DNA from: a virus
Reading direction: 5' to 3' (one strand)
DNA length: 41,593 nt
Virus record (IMG/VR): IMGVR_UViG_3300032893_000127
Coordinates: 1 to 41,593 of that record
In this document: positions 23,307 through 30,721 of the stretch, in pieces
Layout of the letters: each line of letters starts with the position of its first letter
Numbering within the stretch: position 1 is the first letter of the stretch
Notes under the pieces: model-generated
Database searches by the model: none
What the model was told of the DNA's origin: nothing
The model's input: the letters and a program-made list of their open reading frames with translations, nothing else
Position numbers and translations under genes: made by a program

Positions 23307-23347
23307 CGGGCTGGTCCCCGCTCCCGTGAGGAAGCGGAGCCAGCCCG
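23307..23347 (-). other. Strong intergenic hairpin without U-tract
   Basis: Inverted repeat CGGGCTGG / CCAGCCCG (23307-23314 and 23340-23347), extendable by CTC/GAG on the outside, lying directly after the stop codon of the 251-residue capsid-region gene. No T-run follows on the minus strand, so it is more likely a processing, stability or partial-termination element within the late operon than a full terminator. The rest of 23208-23306 shows nothing I can name. Confidence 0.55.
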
Positions 23348-23353
23348 CGAGGG

Positions 23354-24109
23354 CTATCCGAGCGTGAGGAACACCGGAACCTGGTCGGTCGAGGTGCCCG
23401 TCTGGTAGAAGTTGCCCACTACCGCGGCGGTTACCGAGCTCGAGCCAGCCGGTTGCGTCTTGACAGCACCAGCGGTGCCGGTAGATGCAACTGCGGACGT
23501 ACCGACGGTGCCGGTCGTGTCGCAGAGTACGCTTGCGACGCCGCCGACCTGGATCCAACCGTAGTTGGTGGTCGGGAGGGCGTTGATCGCAACGCCGACC
23601 GGCGCGCTGGTCGCCGTGGTCGGGTTCTGGATGACCCCGTAGTAGGGGTTCATCACGAGAGACACCTTCGACGAGGTCGTGAGAGCGACGTCGATGGGGC
23701 TGTTGAGCGTGATCGTGACGACCGCGGACGTGACAGCCGGGTGGCTCTGGATCGGGTAGATGCGGCCGATGTCCGGAGTCACTACGACGTGCAGGTAGCC
23801 GAAGGCGTACTGGTTCGCGGTGAGGGTCACCGTCGAGGTCGTCGTGATCTGGTTCGTGCCGATTGCAGCCGCCGCGACCGAGAGCACTTCGTGCGCCGTG
23901 GTCTCGGCCGGAGCCTGGAGCAGGTTGCCCGCGACGAGGGTCACGCCGCCAGCTTGCGCATAGCGGAACGTGCGGCCGTCGTTGGTGCGAGCGAGGTCTC
24001 CAAGCGTCTGCTGCCCGGCAGTCTCGGCGACGTCGTAGAGGCCTTGGGAGACCATCGTCGGGTGACCGAGGAGCTGCTCTTGAGCGAGAACGGGTTGAGT
24101 AGAAACCAT
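23354..24109 (-). CDS. Putative capsid decoration protein
   Basis: 251 residues, mostly Ala/Thr/Val-rich beta structure (TTTSTVTLTANQYAFGYLHV, VTITLNSPIDVALTTSSKV) with an N-terminal helical arm (VLAQEQLLGHPTMVSQGLYD). Position two genes after the major capsid protein and composition fit a head decoration protein. Starts in AAATATATG context. Confidence 0.5.
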   Translation of the reverse strand: MVSTQPVLAQEQLLGHPTMVSQGLYDVAETAGQQTLGDLARTNDGRTFRYAQAGGVTLVAGNLLQAPAETTAHEVLSVAAAAIGTNQITTTSTVTLTANQYAFGYLHVVVTPDIGRIYPIQSHPAVTSAVVTITLNSPIDVALTTSSKVSLVMNPYYGVIQNPTTATSAPVGVAINALPTTNYGWIQVGGVASVLCDTTGTVGTSAVASTGTAGAVKTQPAGSSSVTAAVVGNFYQTGTSTDQVPVFLTLG

Positions 24110-24146
24110 ATATTTTTAATGCTAAGTGAATAATGTGGCTAGTTGC

Positions 24147-24746
24147 CTAGCGGAACGACTGGTACGCGTACGACGTGGAAGCGGTAGCGCTCCACGTGAA
24201 CGTGGCCCCAGTCTGGTTGAACACGTTGATGGTGCAGTAGCCCGCCGTGGTCGAGGCGTATGAGCCGATCACGTCGAGGGAGCCCCATGCGCCCACCGTG
24301 GTGGTCGCGTACACGTCGCACTCGCTTGTCGGGACGATGCCCGGAAGCGTGCCGCCGACCTGCCCCGTAGAGCCGATGTCGACGCGCGCCGTGGAGGACC
24401 CCGCGATGGTGTTCGAGTAGGCGATGACATCTCCAAAGCCGTAGTTGACTTGGTTGATAGCCGTGCCGCTCGAACCGATGGTGACGCCGCCGGTCTCCGT
24501 GCCGCCGCCAGACTCGGTCCAACCGTTGGTGAACTGCACCGGATAGTTGGTGTAGATGCCTCCGTTGTCGCGAACGTACGGAATGTAATTCTCGATCGGA
24601 AGGTCGCCCACGCCTCCTATGCCGCCCAGCGAAGGAGCAGGGACACTTTGGGTGCCCGAGATCTTCGCATAGATGAACAGCCCGATGACGACGGCCACGA
24701 TTGTGACCGCTACGCCGATGAGGATGTCCTTGAGGTTTTGGTTCAT
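24147..24746 (-). CDS. Membrane-anchored beta-rich protein in the capsid cluster
   Basis: 199 residues. It begins NQNLKDILIGVAV and has one strong transmembrane helix (about 8-27), then a 170-residue Gly/Ser/Thr-rich domain with two cysteines (SECDVYA, GYCTINVF). A signal-anchored exported domain between capsid and decoration genes is unusual. One of the few genes with a plausible purine-rich stretch (AAGAAAAGG) before the ATG. Function unknown. Confidence 0.6.
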   Translation of the reverse strand: MNQNLKDILIGVAVTIVAVVIGLFIYAKISGTQSVPAPSLGGIGGVGDLPIENYIPYVRDNGGIYTNYPVQFTNGWTESGGGTETGGVTIGSSGTAINQVNYGFGDVIAYSNTIAGSSTARVDIGSTGQVGGTLPGIVPTSECDVYATTTVGAWGSLDVIGSYASTTAGYCTINVFNQTGATFTWSATASTSYAYQSFR

Positions 24747-24780
24747 GGTTGCCTTTTCTTAGCTGGTAATGCGGCAGGGA

Positions 24781-25797
24781 CTAGATGCCCGTGATGACCG
24801 TCAGCTTGCCGTGGCGCTTCGGGTTGGTCGTGATGAACTGGCCGCCGACGTAGATGTGGCCGACCACCGATGCGGAGTTCGCAGGGATGATCCAGTCAGA
24901 CCACGAGAAGCCGAGGCCGAGGGGAGCTTCGTAGTCGTTCCCTTCGATCTGGTTCTTGTACGCGACCGGCTTGGCGTTGTAGTACGGCAGAGCGTACCAA
25001 TCCAGGAACGGCTCGTTGAGCATGATGAAGGCACCCGTGGTGCACTTCTCGTCCATGAGGATCGGCTTGCCGTTGTAATGCAGCGCCGTGTAGCCGGTGC
25101 CCGACTTCATCTCGCCACCATCGATCGGGATCTCCTTGCGCTCCGTGGGGCGCAGAAGCTGTCCGTAGAAGTTGTAGACCGATTGAGTCGTGAAGATCGC
25201 CGTCGGCCGGATGTTGCCGGAAGTGACGTTGATCCACAGGGTGTCGACCTTGGAAAGCGCGAGCACGCCGCTCGAGCTGGTTACGACGCCAGCAAGAGTC
25301 GGGTACGTGGAGCGCGAGAGACCGCCGATGGTCGAGACGTTCGTGCCGTCGTCGACGAGGGCCGCGAGGCCCAGCGGGTCTTTCGAGCCGTTGCCCGTTC
25401 CGTCCGCGTACCAGATGGTGCCGAGGTTGTCGGCCATGTCTTCTGTGTCGGACTGGATGGTGAGCTTCATCAGGTCGAGGACCTTGTCCTCGGTATCCGC
25501 CACGGAGAGTTCGTCTCCGGGGAGGGCGCACGTGATCTGATAGAAGCTAGGGGTGAACTCCATGAACTGGCGGTTGTTGGTCGCCGCAGTCGAGAAGGTG
25601 TCGAAGCCGCGGAACGAGGTACCCGTGTTGTTCTTGGAGATCTTGACCGGCACGCGGAGCGTGCGGCCGTTCCACTCCTTGCCGGCGCGCACGACGCGCT
25701 GGAAGAGGATGTTGGAGTTGAGCACCGTGTCCACGACGAACGGAAGGTATTCCGTCTGCACCGTGGTCTGGATGCGTTGACCGTATAGTTCAGCCAT
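24781..25797 (-). CDS. Major capsid protein, HK97 fold
   Basis: 338 residues. It has features of HK97-type capsid proteins: NSNILFQRVVRAG early, then PVKISKNNTGTSF, the long LSVADTEDKVLDLMKLTIQSD helix (spine), a Gly/Ser loop (GTGNGSKDPLGL), SKVDTLWINVTSG, and a C-terminal ANSASVVGHIYVGGQF strand. Preceded by a scaffold-like gene, as expected. Builds the head shell. Confidence 0.85.
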   Translation of the reverse strand: MAELYGQRIQTTVQTEYLPFVVDTVLNSNILFQRVVRAGKEWNGRTLRVPVKISKNNTGTSFRGFDTFSTAATNNRQFMEFTPSFYQITCALPGDELSVADTEDKVLDLMKLTIQSDTEDMADNLGTIWYADGTGNGSKDPLGLAALVDDGTNVSTIGGLSRSTYPTLAGVVTSSSGVLALSKVDTLWINVTSGNIRPTAIFTTQSVYNFYGQLLRPTERKEIPIDGGEMKSGTGYTALHYNGKPILMDEKCTTGAFIMLNEPFLDWYALPYYNAKPVAYKNQIEGNDYEAPLGLGFSWSDWIIPANSASVVGHIYVGGQFITTNPKRHGKLTVITGI

Positions 25798-25837
25798 ATA
25801 TTTGTAATGCTATGAGTAATTTGGTAATGGGGTGGTG

Positions 25838-26611
25838 CTACCAGGGCTTCTTCTTTCGGAAGTCGGCCGGCGTCCGGAAGTTCTTCGGCGCTCCGCCTCC
25901 GGTGCCTCCGCCCACTCCGTCGACAGTGGCTCCTGCGAGCTTCTTGTCTCCGGTCTTGGGGGTGTGCACGGTGGTGGAGTGCGAGTTCATCAGACGCATG
26001 CCAGCCCGGTAGTTCCAGCGGCCCTTGGAGTCAACGAGGTCGTTGTCCATCACGACTTTGAGGAGCTTCTCTGGGTCGATTGGTTTGCCGCTGGGGTTCA
26101 GAGTTTTGTCGGCAGTGATTGCCGCGAGTTCCCCTCGGAAGTATTCCGTCGCCTCGTCCACAGCCTTTTTTTGCTCGTCGGTCTGCGACTTGGCCTTCTC
26201 AAACGTGCGGTTGATCGCCCGCTCCTCCACTCCTTGGAGCTGCTGGTCGATCCACCCACGGTACTCGTCCCACTGCTCTTGGTTGCCGCCGAACCACTTG
26301 GGGATCTTGGTCTGCTCGGCGTTTTTCTGCCTCTGTTCGCCAATCTCCTTGCGGATGCCGGCTACGTTGTCCCCGAACTCCTTGCGGAGTTTTTCCTCGA
26401 TGCTGGCAGTGCGGCTCTCGACTTGGCGCTGGATGTAATCCTGCACCTTGGGGTCTTCGTTGAAGGGGACTGTGGGGGCGGCACCGCCGCCTTCTCCACC
26501 TCCGCCCTCCGTCTCGGTTTCGGTCGTTGACGAGGCGCCAGGAGTTTCCTTCTCCTCGACTTGGAAGGCTGGATCGCCCTCCCGTCTTATCGTCGTTTTT
26601 ATTTCTGTCAT
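25838..26611 (-). CDS. Scaffolding-like protein
   Basis: 257 residues from MTEIKTTIRR. Disordered acidic N-terminus with a Gly run, a long central helical region (VQDYIQRQVESRTASIEEKL, ERAINRTFEKAKSQTDEQK), and a basic C-terminus (RTPADFRKKKPW) suited to docking on the capsid protein. Directly upstream of the capsid gene. Confidence 0.7.
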   Translation of the reverse strand: MTEIKTTIRREGDPAFQVEEKETPGASSTTETETEGGGGEGGGAAPTVPFNEDPKVQDYIQRQVESRTASIEEKLRKEFGDNVAGIRKEIGEQRQKNAEQTKIPKWFGGNQEQWDEYRGWIDQQLQGVEERAINRTFEKAKSQTDEQKKAVDEATEYFRGELAAITADKTLNPSGKPIDPEKLLKVVMDNDLVDSKGRWNYRAGMRLMNSHSTTVHTPKTGDKKLAGATVDGVGGGTGGGAPKNFRTPADFRKKKPW

Positions 26612-26669
26612 ATCGTGTTCCGCACGAGTACTTGCTATGGCGGCCCCGCTGCGATGCCGCAATTATTCT

Positions 26670-26993
26670 CTAATGCCTAATCTTGTCGTTGAGCGTCTTT
26701 CGCATGTGGCAGTTTGGGCAAAGTGTCTGTCCGTTATCGACTTCCCACATGAGTGCCTTATTTTCACACTTCTGGATGATGTGGTCTGCATGCATGAACC
26801 CATCGAGTAATTCTCGGAGTCCGCACATTTTGCAGGTGAAGTCGTCTCGGATGAGAACCTTCGCTCTCCATATTTGCCTCATGCTGTGACGTTTTCTTCC
26901 AACTGTCAGTCCGTGTTTGTAAAAGGGGTTTTTAGATCCGCGCATATTCTCGGATCTTTTCCTTCTCCATTCGGCTGATTTGGTTCCTTTCAT
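26670..26993 (-). CDS. HNH endonuclease
   Basis: 107 residues: RGSKNPFYKHG (NUMOD-like), LIRDDFTCKMCG, FMHADHIIQKC, and NGQTLCPNCHMRKTL, a complete HNH domain with two zinc-binding CxxC pairs. Inserted between the Ala/Pro-rich head gene and the scaffold, and AT-richer than both. Confidence 0.9.
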   Translation of the reverse strand: MKGTKSAEWRRKRSENMRGSKNPFYKHGLTVGRKRHSMRQIWRAKVLIRDDFTCKMCGLRELLDGFMHADHIIQKCENKALMWEVDNGQTLCPNCHMRKTLNDKIRH

Positions 26994-27004
26994 GTTTCAA
27001 AGAT

Positions 27005-27478
27005 CTACGCTGCGGGCGCATCAGCGGCCGGAGCTGCTGGGGCGTCTGCTGCTGGCTCTGCGGGAGCTTCGGGAGCCGCGGGCGCGGCCGGAGTTTCCTC
27101 TGGCGCTGCTGGTGCGGCGGGAGCGTCCGCAGGGGCTGCCGGTGCCTCGCTAGGAGCCGGCGCTTCCGGCGTCGCTGGTGCCGTTTCCTGTGAGGGCTGC
27201 GAGGACTCTTGCTCCCCACCATCTTTTGGGGACGGTGCGGGCGCTCCAGGAGCCTCCGGTTCCGGAGTCTCTGGGGTCTCGGGAGCGGCTTGGTCGGCAG
27301 CGGCTTCCGCCTCTGCGACTTCGTCCTCCACGACCTCCGCGATGTATCCGTTGGTGAGGAGCGGAAGCACGCGCTCGTGCTTGTCGTCCATCACGAATAC
27401 CTCGCCTCCTTGGCACAGGACGCCCTCTTGGTTGAGGACCTCGTGGCCTGCCTTTACGACGTACTTTTTCTTTGCCAT
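27005..27478 (-). CDS. Head-region protein with long Ala/Pro/Glu tail
   Basis: 157 residues. The first 55 are a small folded domain (KKKYVVKAGHEVLNQEG, GEVFVMDDKHERVLPLL, GYIAEVVED). The remaining 100 are low-complexity Pro/Ala/Glu. Such acidic tails can mimic nucleic acid or act as flexible spacers. Unknown function. Confidence 0.6.
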   Translation of the reverse strand: MAKKKYVVKAGHEVLNQEGVLCQGGEVFVMDDKHERVLPLLTNGYIAEVVEDEVAEAEAAADQAAPETPETPEPEAPGAPAPSPKDGGEQESSQPSQETAPATPEAPAPSEAPAAPADAPAAPAAPEETPAAPAAPEAPAEPAADAPAAPAADAPAA

Positions 27479-27503
27479 ACAGTTTTTAACGATTAACTAA
27501 TAA

Positions 27504-27707
27504 CTACTTTTTGTCCTTCCCGATGCTTGGAAAGCGTCGAGCCACTTCCCTGCGCACCGCCTCCTTCTCTGCCGGGGTGCCGTTCGCCGATACCCGCGAG
27601 AGGGCATTGCGCGCATGCGCCTTGTCCTCTATCGGGTACCGACGCCCTGGGAGAGCGAAGTCGGTACGGGGGATTGCCTTTCGGGCTTTGGTGGTTAGTT
27701 CGGCCAT
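27504..27707 (-). CDS. Small head-region protein (DUF6582-like)
   Basis: 67 residues with a pattern I associate with small phage/prophage proteins: LTTKARKAIPRTDFALPGRR, AHARNALSRVSANGTPAEK, ending REVARRFPSI. Function unknown. Located between portal and capsid. Confidence 0.65.
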   Translation of the reverse strand: MAELTTKARKAIPRTDFALPGRRYPIEDKAHARNALSRVSANGTPAEKEAVRREVARRFPSIGKDKK

Positions 27708-27711
27708 ACGA

Positions 27712-28044
27712 TTATTCGTTTTCTTTATCGCTATCTTCTTCCTCCATGTCGCGGTGGTTGCCCTCCTCGCCTTCGTTCTCTGCGGAGGGGCGCTCCTCCT
27801 CGTTGCAGAGCTCCATCTTGTGCACCTCGAACTCGGCGTCGTTCTGGAAGCGGCTCTGCGATACTCCGGCCACTTTGCCGTGGACGCGCATTGAGTATTT
27901 GTCGCCTACCTTCATGTCCTTGGCCTCGGGAACGTGCTCGAGGTCGAAGCGGATGGTCGGGTAGACCTTCTTGCTTCGCGCCTCCTTCGACGGGGCGGCG
28001 AGTCCGTTGTCGTACGATTTTGGTTTTATTTTTCTCATTGCCAT
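27712..28044 (-). CDS. Hypothetical capsid-associated protein
   Basis: 110 residues. Beta-rich middle (YPTIRFDLEHVPEAKDMKVG, YSMRVHGKVAGVSQSR, EFEVHKMEL) and a very acidic tail. The core resembles small capsid-associated ('staple'-type) phage proteins, but this is weak. Adjacent to the portal gene. Confidence 0.55.
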   Translation of the reverse strand: MAMRKIKPKSYDNGLAAPSKEARSKKVYPTIRFDLEHVPEAKDMKVGDKYSMRVHGKVAGVSQSRFQNDAEFEVHKMELCNEEERPSAENEGEEGNHRDMEEEDSDKENE

Positions 28045-28067
28045 AAACTTTTTTGTTGGTTGATAAA

Positions 28068-30332
28068 TTACTGCGGCGTCGGCGTCACGCCCTTGTTCAG
28101 GTCACCCGTCGACCCGGGGATGGTGTCCTCGAGATTGACCTTGTTTTCGTGAGCCGCGATGCCCTCGGGATGGAGGGTGATGCCCGCTTCCGCTGCGAGC
28201 TGCGCCTTGCCGTCCGGAGGGAGGTCCTTGAACGAGATCGAGGTCGTCGGTCCCTTCTTGCCTTCCGGCGGATGCTTGGCCTGTTCGAGCTGGAGCTGCG
28301 CTTGGTGCGCTGCGGCAGCGTTCTGCGCCATGCGCTGGACTGCGGCCTGCACGCGCGGGTCGTCCTTGTAGAGAAGGTCGGGCGCGTTCTTCTCGAGCCA
28401 TGCGTTGGCCGCGAGTTCCTCTGCGTTCGGGTATTCGAGCGCGGTGTAGAGGTCGAGGAGCGACATCTTCTCGCCGCCTGCAAGCTCTATCGCTTGGTTG
28501 GCGAGCGTCACTTTGTCCTTCGGGAGGAGCGAGCCCTCTTTGATGGAGACACGTATCTTCGGGAGCGGACCCTGCGCGGCGAGCGCGACGTACTTCTCCT
28601 CGTAGACGAGCTTGAGCTGGACGGCGTAGTTGTAGAAGTCGTCCGCGAACTGCTCGAGGATCTCGGAGATGCCGCCGCCGATGCGGTCAGTGTCGAGCGT
28701 GCGGTTCATGATCTTGCCGCGCACGGTGTTGTCGGGCTCGATGCCCGCAGGAGAGCTGCCCTGCACGCCCATGATGCCGCGGACGCGCTGGCGCAGGTCT
28801 TGCATGTTTTCGTATATGAAAGCCGGCATCTCCGGCGTGTCGGGCCGGTAGACCGCCTCGTTCGCGGGGCCTGCGGGGATGCCGACGACGCCGCCCTTGC
28901 GGAGCGCCTCGGTCACGCCCTTGGCCTGCTGCGCAGTGAGGCCAGAGCGCTCGAGCGAGACCACGAGGCCGTTGTTGGTCGTGTCGGCGTACTTGTCGAT
29001 CTGCTTGTTGCGCTTGTTGATGAGGTCTTGGTTCGCGAGGTTCTGGGTGATGAGGCTCGTGTTGTCGACCGGCTGGTCGAGCAGATTGAACATCACCAAG
29101 AAGAAATACGGCTTGGTCGGCGCCGGCAGGTGGTTCTGGCCGGGGCGCTTGAGCGGTATCGCCGGTTCCTCCTCCTCGTCGTCTGCGGGGATCGGGCTTT
29201 CGTCCTCGTCGGCTTCCTCGCCGGTCGCGGAGTCCTTAGTGGCGATCTCCGCAGGAGGCTCTGCGCCTGTCGTGTCAATCTCGGTCTCGTTCGAGCCTCC
29301 GCCTTCGTTGCCGAGGCCGGAGAGCTTCATCGAGGGAACGGTCGGGCGGCCGGGCGCGCTCGCATCTGGCGCCTCGGACGCTTCCGGAAGCTGCGGCACG
29401 GCGGGAGAGCCCTCGGGCGCGATGCCGACGGGCGTGAAGTCGCTCTCGTCTGTCTGGTCCTCGTCGCCTTCCCAGTTCCAGTGCGGATTGCGGCGCTTCA
29501 TGAGCACCGTCTTGCCGCCGAGCGTCCAGATGAGCGTGGTGTCGGTCCACCATTCGATGAACTGCACCTTGGTCGCGAGATCTTCCTTTACGAGCGCGCG
29601 GAGCACCGACTCTGCCTCGCGTTCGGTGCAGAACGGGAGCATCTTGTGCGCGGAGAGCGAGCGGTACTCGCCCACGATCTCGCCGGTGTAGCCGTCCTCG
29701 TCGTTGGCTGCGAGCGGGTCGAGGATGATCTTCTTCGGGCGTACGGCCTTGAGGGTCGGCATGTCGCGGCGCGTGTCCCAGCCTGCCTTGCCGATGCCGA
29801 CGAGGTGCAGGAGCCAGAAGCGCGCGACCTTTTTCATCTTGGCGCGCAGCTTGATGTCGTCGCCGAGGTCGGCGAGCTCGTCCTGCAGGGAGGTCACGTA
29901 CACCGTCGCGATCGGGTTGGTCGGCTTGCCGTCCGCGCCTATCTCGCTGCGGCGCAGCTCGACGTCCGGCTCGGGGTTGCGGGAGATGTACTGCGGGATG
30001 GAGGTCTCGATGCCCTCGAAAATGACGTTATCGACGAGCGCGCGCGTCTTGTCGGTCTCGGGGCGCTGGAAGTGCTTGCCCTTCCAGTAGTTCTCGTTCT
30101 CGTCGGAGCGCTTCACCCACTCGGCGTACACGTCGCTCTCGAGCCAGCTTTTTTCGTACTTGGCGGTCACCTTGAGGATGTCCGCGTTGTCCATCTCGAC
30201 CGAGATCTCGGGCAGCTTCTCGGAGACGACGCCCTGCTGCGTCTCGAGCGTGGTGTGGCCGGGCAGCTTGTTGATGTCCCGCGAGAGCGAGTTGTATGCG
30301 TCGACGATTATGTTGCGCGGTGATGTTGCCAT
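28068..30332 (-). CDS. Portal protein
   Basis: 754 residues from MATSPRNIIVDA. Features of large podovirus-type portals: TAKYEKSWLESDVYAEW, ENYWKGKHFQ, PKKIILDPLAANDEDG, KVQFIEWW, a disordered acidic Ser/Glu insert near 300-410, then PYFFLVMFNLLDQPVDNTSL, GIMGVQGSSPAGIEPDNT and a long helical C-terminus (barrel-like) rich in Gln/Ala. Directly downstream of terminase. Forms the DNA channel of the head. Confidence 0.85.
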   Translation of the reverse strand: MATSPRNIIVDAYNSLSRDINKLPGHTTLETQQGVVSEKLPEISVEMDNADILKVTAKYEKSWLESDVYAEWVKRSDENENYWKGKHFQRPETDKTRALVDNVIFEGIETSIPQYISRNPEPDVELRRSEIGADGKPTNPIATVYVTSLQDELADLGDDIKLRAKMKKVARFWLLHLVGIGKAGWDTRRDMPTLKAVRPKKIILDPLAANDEDGYTGEIVGEYRSLSAHKMLPFCTEREAESVLRALVKEDLATKVQFIEWWTDTTLIWTLGGKTVLMKRRNPHWNWEGDEDQTDESDFTPVGIAPEGSPAVPQLPEASEAPDASAPGRPTVPSMKLSGLGNEGGGSNETEIDTTGAEPPAEIATKDSATGEEADEDESPIPADDEEEEPAIPLKRPGQNHLPAPTKPYFFLVMFNLLDQPVDNTSLITQNLANQDLINKRNKQIDKYADTTNNGLVVSLERSGLTAQQAKGVTEALRKGGVVGIPAGPANEAVYRPDTPEMPAFIYENMQDLRQRVRGIMGVQGSSPAGIEPDNTVRGKIMNRTLDTDRIGGGISEILEQFADDFYNYAVQLKLVYEEKYVALAAQGPLPKIRVSIKEGSLLPKDKVTLANQAIELAGGEKMSLLDLYTALEYPNAEELAANAWLEKNAPDLLYKDDPRVQAAVQRMAQNAAAAHQAQLQLEQAKHPPEGKKGPTTSISFKDLPPDGKAQLAAEAGITLHPEGIAAHENKVNLEDTIPGSTGDLNKGVTPTPQ

Positions 30333-30468
30333 GATGGTTGTTTTTGCAACGCAAAACGGGCACACAACCGTTAGGTCGTATGCCCGCTGGGATGTCCAGT
30401 TGGAGCGTTGGTATGTAAATGCCGAAACGGCCGCGCGGCGCGAAGTTCCCGCAGGGCTTCATCCAATC

Positions 30469-30717
30469 TTAAGGCATAACCGTCTTGCGCGGAATGGGAG
30501 CGGGTGTGGACAACTCCCTTGACCGCTGGTAGGTCCATGTCTCGAGCTGCACGCCCATGACGAAGCCACCCTTGAGGTGCACGGTCGCTTTGCCGTCGGT
30601 CGCGTCGAACATGCCAGCGGCCGCGAGCGCCTCGATCTTCTCGCGGTTCTTGAGCACCAGCTCCACGAAGGAAGCGGGCACGGGCACTATCTGGAATGTG
30701 GTGAGTGCGTCGGTCAT
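30469..30717 (-). CDS. Small hypothetical protein between terminase and portal
   Basis: 82 residues from MTDALTTFQ. It contains VPASFVELVLKNREKIEALA, then a small beta region (KATVHLKGGFVMGVQLETW). No family recognised. The 136 bases between it and the portal (30333-30468) contain a short inverted repeat around CGGGCA/TGCCCG and an open frame with CPFC but no ATG, so I leave that stretch unassigned. Confidence 0.6.
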   Translation of the reverse strand: MTDALTTFQIVPVPASFVELVLKNREKIEALAAAGMFDATDGKATVHLKGGFVMGVQLETWTYQRSRELSTPAPIPRKTVMP

Positions 30718-30721
30718 GGTT

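Noticed and set aside
23307-23347. Full rho-independent terminator in the capsid region
   Set aside because: The hairpin is strong but no T-run follows on the transcribed strand, so it is listed only as a structural element.
28053-30323. 756-residue plus-strand open frame opposite the portal gene
   Set aside because: Arg/Leu/Val/His-rich shadow of the GC-rich portal codons; no motif, no promoter, and the portal frame is convincing.
30333-30468. Possible small Cys-containing gene upstream of the portal
   Set aside because: The frame with CPFC has no ATG and runs into the portal; the other frame has an ATG but no stop until deep inside the portal.
30507-30515. TTGTCCACA resembling the promoter boxes
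   Set aside because: It lies inside the coding sequence of the 82-residue gene (Leu-Ser-Thr codons), with no -10 box or palindrome at the expected distance.
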